Source: Methylothermaceae bacterium (GTDB lineage: Bacteria > Pseudomonadota > Gammaproteobacteria > Methylococcales > Methylothermaceae). From it: a DNA stretch of 64,000 nucleotides. The notes under the pieces are model-generated. The model was not told the origin of the DNA, did no database searches, and saw nothing but the letters and a program-made list of their open reading frames with translations. The first letter of the stretch is position 1. Each line of letters opens with the position of its first letter. A program made the position numbers and the translations under genes. Below are positions 39,236-47,378 of the stretch, in pieces. The stretch is from the NCBI GenBank assembly GCA_026981855.1, contig JALSIB010000043.1, positions 62,001-126,000 of the forward strand, in the 5' to 3' direction.

Positions 39236-40424
39236 AGCGCTCCACGATCAATTCCATCAGCTTTCTTGCCAGGACCGGTTTGGGCGCTTTTTCCAAACGT
39301 TTTTCACCCCCCGCCCAGCACACCCACAAGGCATTGTCATCGACCTCGAACCCCAAACCGGGACCGACCCGATTGGCCGCGATCATATCCAGTTTTTTCC
39401 TTTCCAGTTTAGACCGGGCATACGCTTTCAGCTGCCCGGTTTCGGCGGCGAACCCCACGGTAAAAGGGGGATTTTCCCGAGCAGCCACCGCCGCCAGAAT
39501 ATCCCGGGTTCTGCTCAAAGCAAGCGTTATCGTCCCGGCACCTTTCTTGATCTTGTTTTCTTCGACCCTGACAGGCACATAGTCGGCCACCGCCGCGGCA
39601 GCGATGAAGATATCCTGCCCGCCAACCCGCTCCATCACCGCATCGTACATTTCCCCGGCACTCTCCACTTTCACCAGCTCGACCCCCGAGGGCGGCGGCA
39701 GAGACACCGGCCCACTCACCAGGATCACCTTCGCCCCGCAATCGCTGGCCGCTTCCGCAAGCGCGTACCCCATCTTGCCGGAGCTGCGGTTGGTCAGAAA
39801 CCGCACCGGATCGATGGCTTCGCGAGTCGGGCCCGCGGTGATCAGGAGATTCCGCCCCTTCAGCGGGCCACTGCACCATAGCGCGGCCAGTTTTTGAACC
39901 AACGCCTCCGGCGCCAGCATTCTGCCGGGGCCTTTTTCGCCACAGGCCTGCTCTCCTTCCCCGGGACCCCACACAACGACGCCCCGCCGCTCAAGCACGC
40001 GGATGTTCTCCCGCGTGGCGGGATGCCGCCACATCAGGCGGTTCATCGCCGGCGCCACGGTGATTTTGGCCTCGGTCGCCAGACAAAGCGTCGTCAGCAA
40101 ATCATCCGCTCTCCCGACCCGCAGCCGCGCAAGAAAATCGGCCGAGGCCGGAGCCACCAACACCCCCTCGGCCCAGCGGGCCAGCTCGATATGTCCCATG
40201 GCGGCCTCTGCCCGGGTATCCCACAAGTCACACCTGACCGGCTTGCCCGACAACGCCTGCAGGGTCAAGGGAGCGATGAAGCGCTTGGCGGCCGGCGTCA
40301 TGACAACCTGCACCTCGGCCCCGTTACCCTTCAGCAGACGTACCACTTCGGCGCTTTTGTAGGCGGCGATTCCACCCGTCACCCCCAGCAGGATACGGCG
40401 ATTTTGCAATTTTTTGCTGTCCAT
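39201..40424 (-). CDS. coaBC: Bifunctional CoaBC (phosphopantothenoylcysteine synthetase/decarboxylase)
   Basis: The 407-residue product has the flavin decarboxylase half ([33 protein letters not shown]) and the CTP-dependent synthetase half ([27 protein letters not shown]). A conserved cysteine lies in [12 protein letters not shown]. It makes 4'-phosphopantetheine for CoA. It is divergent from radC with 33 bp between start codons and overlaps dut at its 3' end. Confidence 0.96.
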   Translation of the reverse strand: MDSKKLQNRRILLGVTGGIAAYKSAEVVRLLKGNGAEVQVVMTPAAKRFIAPLTLQALSGKPVRCDLWDTRAEAAMGHIELARWAEGVLVAPASADFLARLRVGRADDLLTTLCLATEAKITVAPAMNRLMWRHPATRENIRVLERRGVVVWGPGEGEQACGEKGPGRMLAPEALVQKLAALWCSGPLKGRNLLITAGPTREAIDPVRFLTNRSSGKMGYALAEAASDCGAKVILVSGPVSLPPPSGVELVKVESAGEMYDAVMERVGGQDIFIAAAAVADYVPVRVEENKIKKGAGTITLALSRTRDILAAVAARENPPFTVGFAAETGQLKAYARSKLERKKLDMIAANRVGPGLGFEVDDNALWVCWAGGEKRLEKAPKPVLARKLMELIVERYAEKNSTEDSR

Positions 40425-40457
40425 CTACGCTTTAAGAAAATTCAACGGGCACAAGAC

Positions 40458-41138
40458 ATGAAGCCGATCAGTGAATGGCCGGATCAGGAGCGCCCCAGGG
40501 AAAAGCTGCTGGCCAGGGGGCCGGATGCCTTGTCCGACGCGGAGCTTCTGGCTATTTTCTTACGGACCGGGGTGAAAGGCAAAACCGCGGTCGACCTGTC
40601 CCGGGAACTGCTCTCCGAGTTCGGCAGCCTGCGCGCCCTCCTCGATGCCGACCAGTCCCGGTTCACTCGGGCCAAGGGGCTCGGCATGGCCAAATTCGTG
40701 CAGCTCCAGGCGGTTCTGGAGATGGCCAGGCGCCACCTGCAGGAACCCCTGAAGCGGGGAGACGCCCTCACCTCGCCCCAACTGACCCGAACCTTTCTGC
40801 AGCGTCAATTGCGCGATCACCCTTATGAGGTTTTCGCTGCCCTGTTCCTGGACACCCGCCACCGGCTCATCGCCTACGAACCCTTGTTCAAGGGAACGGT
40901 GGACGGCGCCAGCGTCTATCCCCGCGAGGTGGTCCGCCGGGCTCTCGAGCTGAATTGCGCGGCCATCATCTTCGCTCACAACCACCCATCCGGCGTCACC
41001 GAACCCAGCGCCGCCGACCGTGCCATCACCGACCGGCTGTCACAGGCGCTGAGTCTCTTCGAGATACGGGTGCTGGATCACATCATCGTCGGCGATGGCG
41101 CCTGTTTCTCATTCGCCGAGCATGGTTGGCTACCCTGA
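40458..41138 (+). CDS. radC: RadC-family JAB-domain protein
   Basis: The 226-residue product has an N-terminal helix-hairpin-helix region ([14 protein letters not shown]) and a JAMM metalloprotease-like domain ([20 protein letters not shown]). The C-terminal block is LDHIIVGDG. The protein was once thought to act in DNA repair; its function is unsettled. The ATG at 40458 matches family starts. Its last 61 bp are covered by the end of purC on the other strand, so the conserved LDHIIVGDG codons also contain the purC stop. Confidence 0.93.
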   Translation: MKPISEWPDQERPREKLLARGPDALSDAELLAIFLRTGVKGKTAVDLSRELLSEFGSLRALLDADQSRFTRAKGLGMAKFVQLQAVLEMARRHLQEPLKRGDALTSPQLTRTFLQRQLRDHPYEVFAALFLDTRHRLIAYEPLFKGTVDGASVYPREVVRRALELNCAAIIFAHNHPSGVTEPSAADRAITDRLSQALSLFEIRVLDHIIVGDGACFSFAEHGWLP

Positions 41139-42022
41139 CCCATCAAGCGTATTTCCGCTTCCCGGTATTTTTCCGCGGTCCTGGCGATGATCTCCGGTGG
41201 CAGGGCGGGCGCCGGTGGTTTCTTGTCCCAGCCGATGGATTCGAGCCAGTCGCGCACGAACTGCTTGTCGAAACTGGGAGGGCTGATCCCCACACGATAT
41301 TGATCCGCCGGCCAGAAACGGGAAGAGTCGGGCGTCAGCAATTCGTCTATCAGGTACAACCGCCCCGCCTCGTCGAGACCGAACTCGAACTTGGTGTCAG
41401 CAATGATGATCCCTCGCTGGAGGGCATAAGACGCTGCTTTGGTATAGATCGTCAGGCTCACCTCACGCACTTTTTCCGCCAGCGTTTCACCAATCAGACC
41501 GGCCATCCGGCCGAATTCGATATTTTCATCGTGGGTACCCAGCTCAGCCTTGGTGGAAGGGGTGAAAATGGGGTGGGGCAGCTGCTCTGCCTGCCGCAGC
41601 CCCTTTGGCAATTCGATGCCACACACTCTGCCCGTTTGCTGATAATCCTTCCAGCCGGAACCGATCAGATAGCCCCTGACGATCGCCTCGACCGGCAAGG
41701 GGCGTAACTTTTTGACCACCACGGCACGGGAGGCCACCTGGTCCCGTTCCTCCGGATTCGGAAGCACGGAAGACAAAGGCAGATCCACCAGATGATTCGG
41801 AATCATATCCGCCATCCTGGCGAACCAGAAATTGGACAGGCGGGTCAGCACCTGCCCCTTTCCAGGAATAGGGTCGGGCAGAACCACGTCGAAGGCGGAC
41901 AGACGATCGCAAGTGACCAGCAACAGATGCCCTGCGTCTATCTCGTAGATATCGCGCACCTTGCCGCGGCCGATCAATTTCAAAGAAGTCAGGCTGGATT
42001 CGAACAGGGTGACAGGTGGCAT
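41078..42022 (-). CDS. purC: SAICAR synthetase PurC
   Basis: The 314-residue product has the family blocks [55 protein letters not shown] and [15 protein letters not shown]. It ligates aspartate to CAIR in purine synthesis. The usual C-terminus would be near RLMG (residue 293). About 21 extra residues follow, encoded entirely within the 61-bp overlap with radC, as if an original stop was lost. The start is unambiguous. Confidence 0.95.
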   Translation of the reverse strand: MPPVTLFESSLTSLKLIGRGKVRDIYEIDAGHLLLVTCDRLSAFDVVLPDPIPGKGQVLTRLSNFWFARMADMIPNHLVDLPLSSVLPNPEERDQVASRAVVVKKLRPLPVEAIVRGYLIGSGWKDYQQTGRVCGIELPKGLRQAEQLPHPIFTPSTKAELGTHDENIEFGRMAGLIGETLAEKVREVSLTIYTKAASYALQRGIIIADTKFEFGLDEAGRLYLIDELLTPDSSRFWPADQYRVGISPPSFDKQFVRDWLESIGWDKKPPAPALPPEIIARTAEKYREAEIRLMGQGSQPCSANEKQAPSPTMM

Positions 42023-42089
42023 GGGTGTTTTTTCCTCTCACTGCAAACGTGTCATAATGCTGGCTTTTCGAAGGATTGGCAAGTCAGCG

Positions 42090-42923
42090 ATGGGGTGGTT
42101 AGGCAAGGTATTCGGCGGTACTTTCGGGCTCATGTTGGGGGGGCCGCTGGGCGCCCTTCTGGGCGCGGCGATCGGTCATCAGCTCGATCGGGGATTGGAA
42201 GGCTTCGAATCCTTCCCGCGCCTGGAACCAGGCCGCCACCAGCGGATCCAGATGGCTTTCTTCACCGCCACGTTTTCGGTGATGGGACATTTGGCGAAAG
42301 CCGATGGACGGGTCACCGAAGAGGAAATCGCCATCGCCCGCCGGATCATGGAGCGGATGGACTTGTCGCCCGACATGCGTGAAGCCGCCATCCGTCTGTT
42401 CCGGGAGGGCAAGTCGCCCGGCTTTCCCCTGGACGAGACCCTGGACCAGTTTCGCCGGGAAATCGGCCGCCGCGCTTCCCTGGTGCGGCTTTTTCTGGAA
42501 ATTCTGCTCCAGGCCGCCTATGCGGACGGCAGCCTGCATCCCAAGGAAGAGCGGCTGCTGTTGCATATCTGCAATCGGCTGGGTTTTTCACGCTTCGAGT
42601 TCCAGGCCCTCAGGGCCTTCATGGAGGCGCAACTTCGCTTCTCCCAGGCCCAATACCAATACCGTCAGCAAAGACGAAACCGCTATCGTGGCGCCCCGGG
42701 CAGACACCAGCCGAGCGTCAACGACGCCTACGCCGTCCTGGGCGTGACCCCCGCCGCCAGTGACGGCGAAATCAAAAAAGCCTATCGGCGCTTGATGAGT
42801 CAGCACCACCCGGACAAACTGGTGGCCAAGGGCCTTCCGGAGGAAATGGTCAAAATCGCCACCGAGAAAACCCAGAAGATCAGGGAGGCTTACGAAATCA
42901 TCCAACGACATCGCAAACGATGA
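42090..42923 (+). CDS. djlA: Membrane-anchored DnaJ-type co-chaperone DjlA
   Basis: The 277-residue product has a glycine-patterned N-terminal membrane segment (GGTFGLMLGGPLGALLGAAIG). The TerB-like helical domain (about 55-180) has two acidic motifs, KADGRVTEEE and YADGSLHPKE. The C-terminal J domain has the DnaK-activating HPD (QHHPDKLVA). DjlA stimulates DnaK at the inner membrane. I chose the ATG at 42090 (MGWLGKVFGG, the usual DjlA start); an in-frame ATG at 42057 is possible. Confidence 0.92.
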   Translation: MGWLGKVFGGTFGLMLGGPLGALLGAAIGHQLDRGLEGFESFPRLEPGRHQRIQMAFFTATFSVMGHLAKADGRVTEEEIAIARRIMERMDLSPDMREAAIRLFREGKSPGFPLDETLDQFRREIGRRASLVRLFLEILLQAAYADGSLHPKEERLLLHICNRLGFSRFEFQALRAFMEAQLRFSQAQYQYRQQRRNRYRGAPGRHQPSVNDAYAVLGVTPAASDGEIKKAYRRLMSQHHPDKLVAKGLPEEMVKIATEKTQKIREAYEIIQRHRKR

Positions 42924-43016
42924 AGGGTTTGTGCTAGATTGTTTTCGGGCTTGGACTGAAAATTTCGGTCACAGCGCCGACGCCCTGTCCGAATTTGAAG
43001 TTTCAGGAGAGATGGC

Positions 43017-43346
43017 ATGAATGAATTGGACCCCATCGAAGGCAATTGGTATCTGGATCTTGACAGTGGCCGGAAATTCCAGATATTGGTGGTCGACGAC
43101 ATTTCTGGAGGCATCGAGATCCAGTATTCCGACGGCGACATCGATCAAATCGATCTCGATGCGTGGGCCAGCATGAACCTCGAACCCATCGAGGAACCCG
43201 AAGACTGGACCGCCCCCCTCGACGACGTGGAACCAGACGACCTCCCTTATTCGGAAATGGGCCTGGAGGAAGGGAAAGAAGAATGGGAAGAAGGGGACTT
43301 CCCGGCCAAGGGAGACGAAGACGCTTTCCACGAGGAAAAGGAATAA
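43017..43346 (+). CDS. Small acidic protein of unknown function (possibly DUF6763)
   Basis: The 109-residue protein has two parts. The first 55 residues look like a small beta fold (GNWYLDLDSGRKFQILVV, then an IEIQYSDGDIDQIDLD strand pair) that resembles a gammaproteobacterial family I think is DUF6763. The rest is a low-complexity acidic tail (more than a third Asp/Glu) without predicted structure. It has a clear AGGAGAG ribosome site and lies 16 bp upstream of yajQ, so it is probably cotranscribed with it. Function unknown. Confidence 0.7.
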   Translation: MNELDPIEGNWYLDLDSGRKFQILVVDDISGGIEIQYSDGDIDQIDLDAWASMNLEPIEEPEDWTAPLDDVEPDDLPYSEMGLEEGKEEWEEGDFPAKGDEDAFHEEKE

Positions 43347-43362
43347 CCCGGGGAGGTCACCC

Positions 43363-43845
43363 ATGCCGTCATTCGATATCGTTTCCGAAGTCGATTTGCA
43401 CGAGGTCTCCAACGCCGTGGACCAGGCCAACCGCGAAGTGGCCAATCGCTTCGATTTCAAAGGCTCCGGCGCTCATTTCGATTTCGACCAGAGTCAGATC
43501 GTCATGCATGCCCAGAACGATTTCCAGCTTCGCCAGATGCTCGACATTCTGCAACTGAAATTGAGCAAACGCGGGGTGGACATCGGTTGCCTGGAAATCG
43601 GTCAGCCCCACGTCAGTGGCCAGGCGGCCAGACAGGAAATCACCCTGCGCCAGGGCATCGACAAGGAACTGGCCAAGAAAATCACCAAACTGATCAAAGA
43701 CAGCAAACTCAAGGTTCAGGCCAGTATCCAGGGTGACAAGATCAGGGTGAGTGGAAAAAAGCGCGACGACTTGCAAAAGACGATTCAGACACTTCGCGAG
43801 GCCAAATTGGACCTTCCACTGCAATTCATCAACTTCAGGGACTGA
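43363..43845 (+). CDS. yajQ: YajQ-family nucleotide-binding protein
   Basis: The 160-residue product with two ferredoxin-like folds matches YajQ throughout (MPSFDIVSEVDLHEV start, NRFDFKGS, GISI-like and DKIRVSGKKRDDLQ blocks). YajQ homologues bind cyclic di-GMP in some plant pathogens and may act as effectors or RNA/protein binders elsewhere. It precedes the sugar phosphorylase by 4 bp. Confidence 0.93.
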   Translation: MPSFDIVSEVDLHEVSNAVDQANREVANRFDFKGSGAHFDFDQSQIVMHAQNDFQLRQMLDILQLKLSKRGVDIGCLEIGQPHVSGQAARQEITLRQGIDKELAKKITKLIKDSKLKVQASIQGDKIRVSGKKRDDLQKTIQTLREAKLDLPLQFINFRD

Positions 43846-43849
43846 AGCG

Positions 43850-45544
43850 GTGCCGGAACGCTTTCCCCCCGCCACCACGAAACGCATCGAAACCCACCTG
43901 AAGTTTCTCTATGGAGAGAAAGCGCCACTTCTGACCAAGGCCCTGCTCGACAAGCTTGCCGCCTTCGCCCCGGATCTTCACGCTTCTCCCAGGAGGCTGT
44001 GGGACGAGCGCGACATTCTGCTGATCACTTACGGTGACAGCATTCACAGCCAGGGAGAAGCACCGCTCAAGACCTTGCATCGTTTTCTTCGCCGGTATCT
44101 CGCCGAGACCTTCAGCAGTGTCCACGTGTTGCCCTATTTTCCCTACAGCTCCGACGACGGCTTCGCGGTCATCGATTATCTGCAGGTCAACCCCGAGCTT
44201 GGCGAGTGGCCGGATATCGAGCGCATCGCCCTCGATTTCAAGCTGATGACGGATCTGGTGATCAATCATGTCTCGAGCCGGCACAGATGGTTGCAGAATT
44301 TTCTTCAGGATCTCGATCCCGGCCACGATTATTTTATCGAGGTCGACCCGGAAACCGATCTCTCCATGGTCGTCAGGCCCCGCACATCGCCCTTGCTGAC
44401 ACGCTTCGAGAGCATCAAGGGTCCCCGCTGGTTATGGACCACCTTCAGTGCCGATCAGGTCGATACCAACTTCCACAACCCCAAAGTCCTGTGCGAGTAC
44501 CTGGATATTCTGCTGGCCTATCTCGGCCGGGGGAGCCAACTGATCCGTCTCGATGCCATCGCCTATCTGTGGAAGGAAATCGGCACTCCCTGCATCCATC
44601 TTCCCCAGACCCATACGGTGGTGAAGCTGCTCAGGGAGGTCGTGGATCTGGTCGCCCCCGGCACCCTGCTGATCACCGAGACCAACGTTCCCCACGCCGA
44701 AAACATCCGCTATTTCGGGGAAGGCGACGAAGCCCATGTGGTCTATCAATTCCCCCTGCCGCCCCTGGTTCTGCAAACTTTCTACCGCCAGGACGCAACC
44801 CATCTGACCCGGTGGGCCCAGACCCTCGAACCGCCGCCACCGGGATGCACATTCCTGAACTTTCTCGCCAGCCACGACGGAATCGGCCTCAGGCCCCTGG
44901 AAGGGCTGGTTCCCGAAGCAGAGGTGATGGAGCTGGTGGAAGGCATGAAAACCTTCGGCGGCATGGCTTCTTTGCGCACCCGTGCCGACGGCGGTCAATC
45001 CCCCTACGAGCTCAACATCTCGTGGTTCAGCGCCATGCAAGGCAGCTGCAAGGGAAAAGACGATTTGGCGCTCGAGCGCCATCTTTGCGCCCATGCCATC
45101 ATGCTGGCCCTTCAAGGCATCCCCGCCTTCTATATCCTGAGCCTGCTGGGGACGGAAAACGACCTGGAAGGCGTGCGGCGAACCGGGGCACCCCGTTCGA
45201 TCAACCGCCACAAATGGGACGTTCAGGCTCTGGAAACCCTGCTCGCCGACCCCGATTCCATTCAGGCCAAAGCACTTCACGCACTGCTCGCTCTGATCTC
45301 CAGGCGCCGCGCCCAAGCGGCCTTTCATCCCGATGCCCGGCAGCACGTTCACGATCTGGGATCCCGAGTGTTCGCGGTGGAAAGACACTGCAGCCAGCAG
45401 ACCTTGCTGGCCATCCACAACGTCACCAGTGAAGCGCTGGAAATTCCCCTGCCTCAAGGCGAATGGACCGATGTGGCCACCGGCGCCGGCGTTGCAGGAA
45501 AGCTGGAACTGCCCCCTTACGGCATCGCCTGGCTGTCACGCTGA
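43850..45544 (+). CDS. GH13 sugar phosphorylase, probably glucosylglycerate phosphorylase
   Basis: The 564-residue product uses a GTG start 4 bp after yajQ. It is a GH13 subfamily 18-type phosphorylase. The catalytic nucleophile lies in LIRLDAIAYLWKE and the acid/base in LITETNVPHAENI, and NFLASHDGIGLRP holds the third acidic residue. The length suits sucrose and glucosylglycerate phosphorylases (about 480-590 residues). Next to it, convergent, is a glucosyl-3-phosphoglycerate synthase-like gene, so glucosylglycerate is the likely substrate, split by phosphate to glucose 1-phosphate and glycerate. Sucrose or glucosylglycerol specificity cannot be excluded from sequence alone. Confidence 0.85.
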   Translation: MPERFPPATTKRIETHLKFLYGEKAPLLTKALLDKLAAFAPDLHASPRRLWDERDILLITYGDSIHSQGEAPLKTLHRFLRRYLAETFSSVHVLPYFPYSSDDGFAVIDYLQVNPELGEWPDIERIALDFKLMTDLVINHVSSRHRWLQNFLQDLDPGHDYFIEVDPETDLSMVVRPRTSPLLTRFESIKGPRWLWTTFSADQVDTNFHNPKVLCEYLDILLAYLGRGSQLIRLDAIAYLWKEIGTPCIHLPQTHTVVKLLREVVDLVAPGTLLITETNVPHAENIRYFGEGDEAHVVYQFPLPPLVLQTFYRQDATHLTRWAQTLEPPPPGCTFLNFLASHDGIGLRPLEGLVPEAEVMELVEGMKTFGGMASLRTRADGGQSPYELNISWFSAMQGSCKGKDDLALERHLCAHAIMLALQGIPAFYILSLLGTENDLEGVRRTGAPRSINRHKWDVQALETLLADPDSIQAKALHALLALISRRRAQAAFHPDARQHVHDLGSRVFAVERHCSQQTLLAIHNVTSEALEIPLPQGEWTDVATGAGVAGKLELPPYGIAWLSR

Positions 45545-45581
45545 CCTCGACAACTCGGCAGCTGAACAAAAAAACGCTCCG

Positions 45582-46796
45582 CTAACCGGCGTTGTCCGCT
45601 TCCACCGCCTCGTAAAGCCGCTCCAGGAAATCGGGTACCGCGCTCACCACCCGGTTCCAGCTTGGAATGAACGGCGTTTCCATGGGATTTTCCAGAAACT
45701 GCTCTCCCGCCAGCCAGATGTTCTGGGCGAACAACTCCACCATCTTCTCTTCGTCATGGCGGTCGAACGCCAGACCATTGATCCGCGCCTCGCTGTAATA
45801 TCGGTCGACGAAATCCAGGGCGATACGGTAATAGGTGGCCTTGAGAGCGCGGAAGGTCTCCTGGTGGAACACCGATCCCTTGGTCGCCAGCTTGCGATAC
45901 AACGCCTTGGCGATGTCCATGCTCATCTTGGAAAGCCCCGCCTCGGGATTGTCTTCGGAGAGCGGCTGATGCTTGTGGTCGTAGGCATCGGCGATCTCCA
46001 CCTGACAGAAGTGACTGTGAGCCTGGTTGCGGTAGACCTCGGACAGCACCCCGATCTCCAGCCCCCAATCACTGGGGATGCGGATCTCCCGCACCACATC
46101 CACCCGCATCGAAAACTCCCCCGCCAGCGGATAACGGAAACTGTCGATGAAATCCAGATAATCCAGCGGTCCCATGACGGTCTTGAGCGCCCTGACCAGA
46201 GGTGTCAGAAGCAAGCGGGTGACCCGCCCGTGAATCCTGGAATCGGCCACCCGATAATAATAGCCTTTGCAAAATCTGAAGTTCAAGGCCGGATTGGCCA
46301 CGGGATAGAACAACCGCGCCGGCATCTCCCGGCTATAGGTCAGGATATCGCAATCGTGCAGGGCGATCACATCGGCCCGCCCCGACGCGATCACATAGCC
46401 GTAGCAATACCACACATTACGCCCCTTTCCCGGTTCTTGGGGCGCCAACCCCCGGGAAGCGAGCAGCTGGTCCAATTCACGCAGCCTGGGACCGTCATGC
46501 CAGAGAATCCGGTGATGCTGGGGCAGTTTGGAAAAGAATTCGCGGGCGAAGTGAAACTGGGCCTCGTCCGCGCGGTCGAGTCCGACGACGATCTCGCTCA
46601 GATACGGTATCCGGGTCAGTTCATCGACGATGGCGGGAAGCGCGCTCCCCTCCAGTTCCGAGAACAGGGAAGGCAGCACCAGAGACATGGGGCGCTGGCG
46701 GGAAAACCCCTGCAATTCCGCCTCCAGATCCTCCACCGAGCGGTTCGCCAGCCGGTGCAGACAGGTCACTTCACCGTTTTGAAAAAAATCCCCCAT
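45582..46796 (-). CDS. gpgS: Glucosyl-3-phosphoglycerate synthase-like glycosyltransferase
   Basis: The 404-residue GT-A fold enzyme has the opening SLVLPSLFSELEG and the metal-binding HDCDI motif (DxD type). The acceptor region includes FIDSFRYPLAGEFSM and DWGLEIGVL. This fits the GT81 family, which transfers glucose from NDP-glucose to 3-phosphoglycerate. The product phosphate is normally removed by GpgP to give the osmolyte glucosylglycerate; no GpgP gene is in the window. It is convergent with the sugar phosphorylase (37 bp between stops). Confidence 0.82.
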   Translation of the reverse strand: MGDFFQNGEVTCLHRLANRSVEDLEAELQGFSRQRPMSLVLPSLFSELEGSALPAIVDELTRIPYLSEIVVGLDRADEAQFHFAREFFSKLPQHHRILWHDGPRLRELDQLLASRGLAPQEPGKGRNVWYCYGYVIASGRADVIALHDCDILTYSREMPARLFYPVANPALNFRFCKGYYYRVADSRIHGRVTRLLLTPLVRALKTVMGPLDYLDFIDSFRYPLAGEFSMRVDVVREIRIPSDWGLEIGVLSEVYRNQAHSHFCQVEIADAYDHKHQPLSEDNPEAGLSKMSMDIAKALYRKLATKGSVFHQETFRALKATYYRIALDFVDRYYSEARINGLAFDRHDEEKMVELFAQNIWLAGEQFLENPMETPFIPSWNRVVSAVPDFLERLYEAVEADNAG

Positions 46797-46814
46797 TTTC
46801 GTTTCCCTCCGACC

Positions 46815-47378
46815 TCAGAAGACATCCTCATACAATCCGGCCATGCTGATTTCCAGCTCCAGGCAGTACAGGGGAATCGTCCGGTCGCCCTCACCGTAAC
46901 TGTGCAGCAGCCAATCGCCATCAAAACGACGCAGCACATCCACATGCATCGCGTTGGGATCAATGAGCCAGTATTCCTGCAGCACGCGTGCCTGCTGATA
47001 GATACGGAACTTGTGACCGCGGTCGAAGCTCTCGGTGGAAGACGACACCACCTCGGCGACAAACAGGGCATGGCGTTTATACAGGCGCTCGTCCTGGTCG
47101 TGGCGGTCGCAGGTAACAAACACGTCGGGATAGAAAAACGCGTCAGCCTCATCGATGCGCAGCTTCATGTCGGCCATGAAGGTTCGGCAGGAAGTACCAC
47201 GCAAATAACCCTTCAAGGTGCTGGCCAGATTCAGGGTGACGGTATTGTGGCGATCAGTCCCACCCACCCTGGCCCAGACCTCACCGGCCAGGTACTCATG
47301 TTTGATCTCGAAGCTCTTTTTTTCGAAATCCAGGTATTGCTCAACCGTGAGCCTGGATCTTTTTTCCACTGCTGTCAT
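46815..47378 (-). CDS. Uma2-family PD-(D/E)xK endonuclease-like protein
   Basis: The 187-residue protein is of the Uma2/DUF820 type: [24 protein letters not shown] near the start region, catalytic aspartate in YPDVFVTCD and glutamate in [13 protein letters not shown]. The family has a restriction-endonuclease-like fold, is abundant in cyanobacteria and occurs in Methylococcales; function is unknown and it is often carried by mobile DNA. It overlaps the uvrA 3' end by 38 bp and precedes gpgS by 18 bp. Confidence 0.88.
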   Translation of the reverse strand: MTAVEKRSRLTVEQYLDFEKKSFEIKHEYLAGEVWARVGGTDRHNTVTLNLASTLKGYLRGTSCRTFMADMKLRIDEADAFFYPDVFVTCDRHDQDERLYKRHALFVAEVVSSSTESFDRGHKFRIYQQARVLQEYWLIDPNAMHVDVLRRFDGDWLLHSYGEGDRTIPLYCLELEISMAGLYEDVF

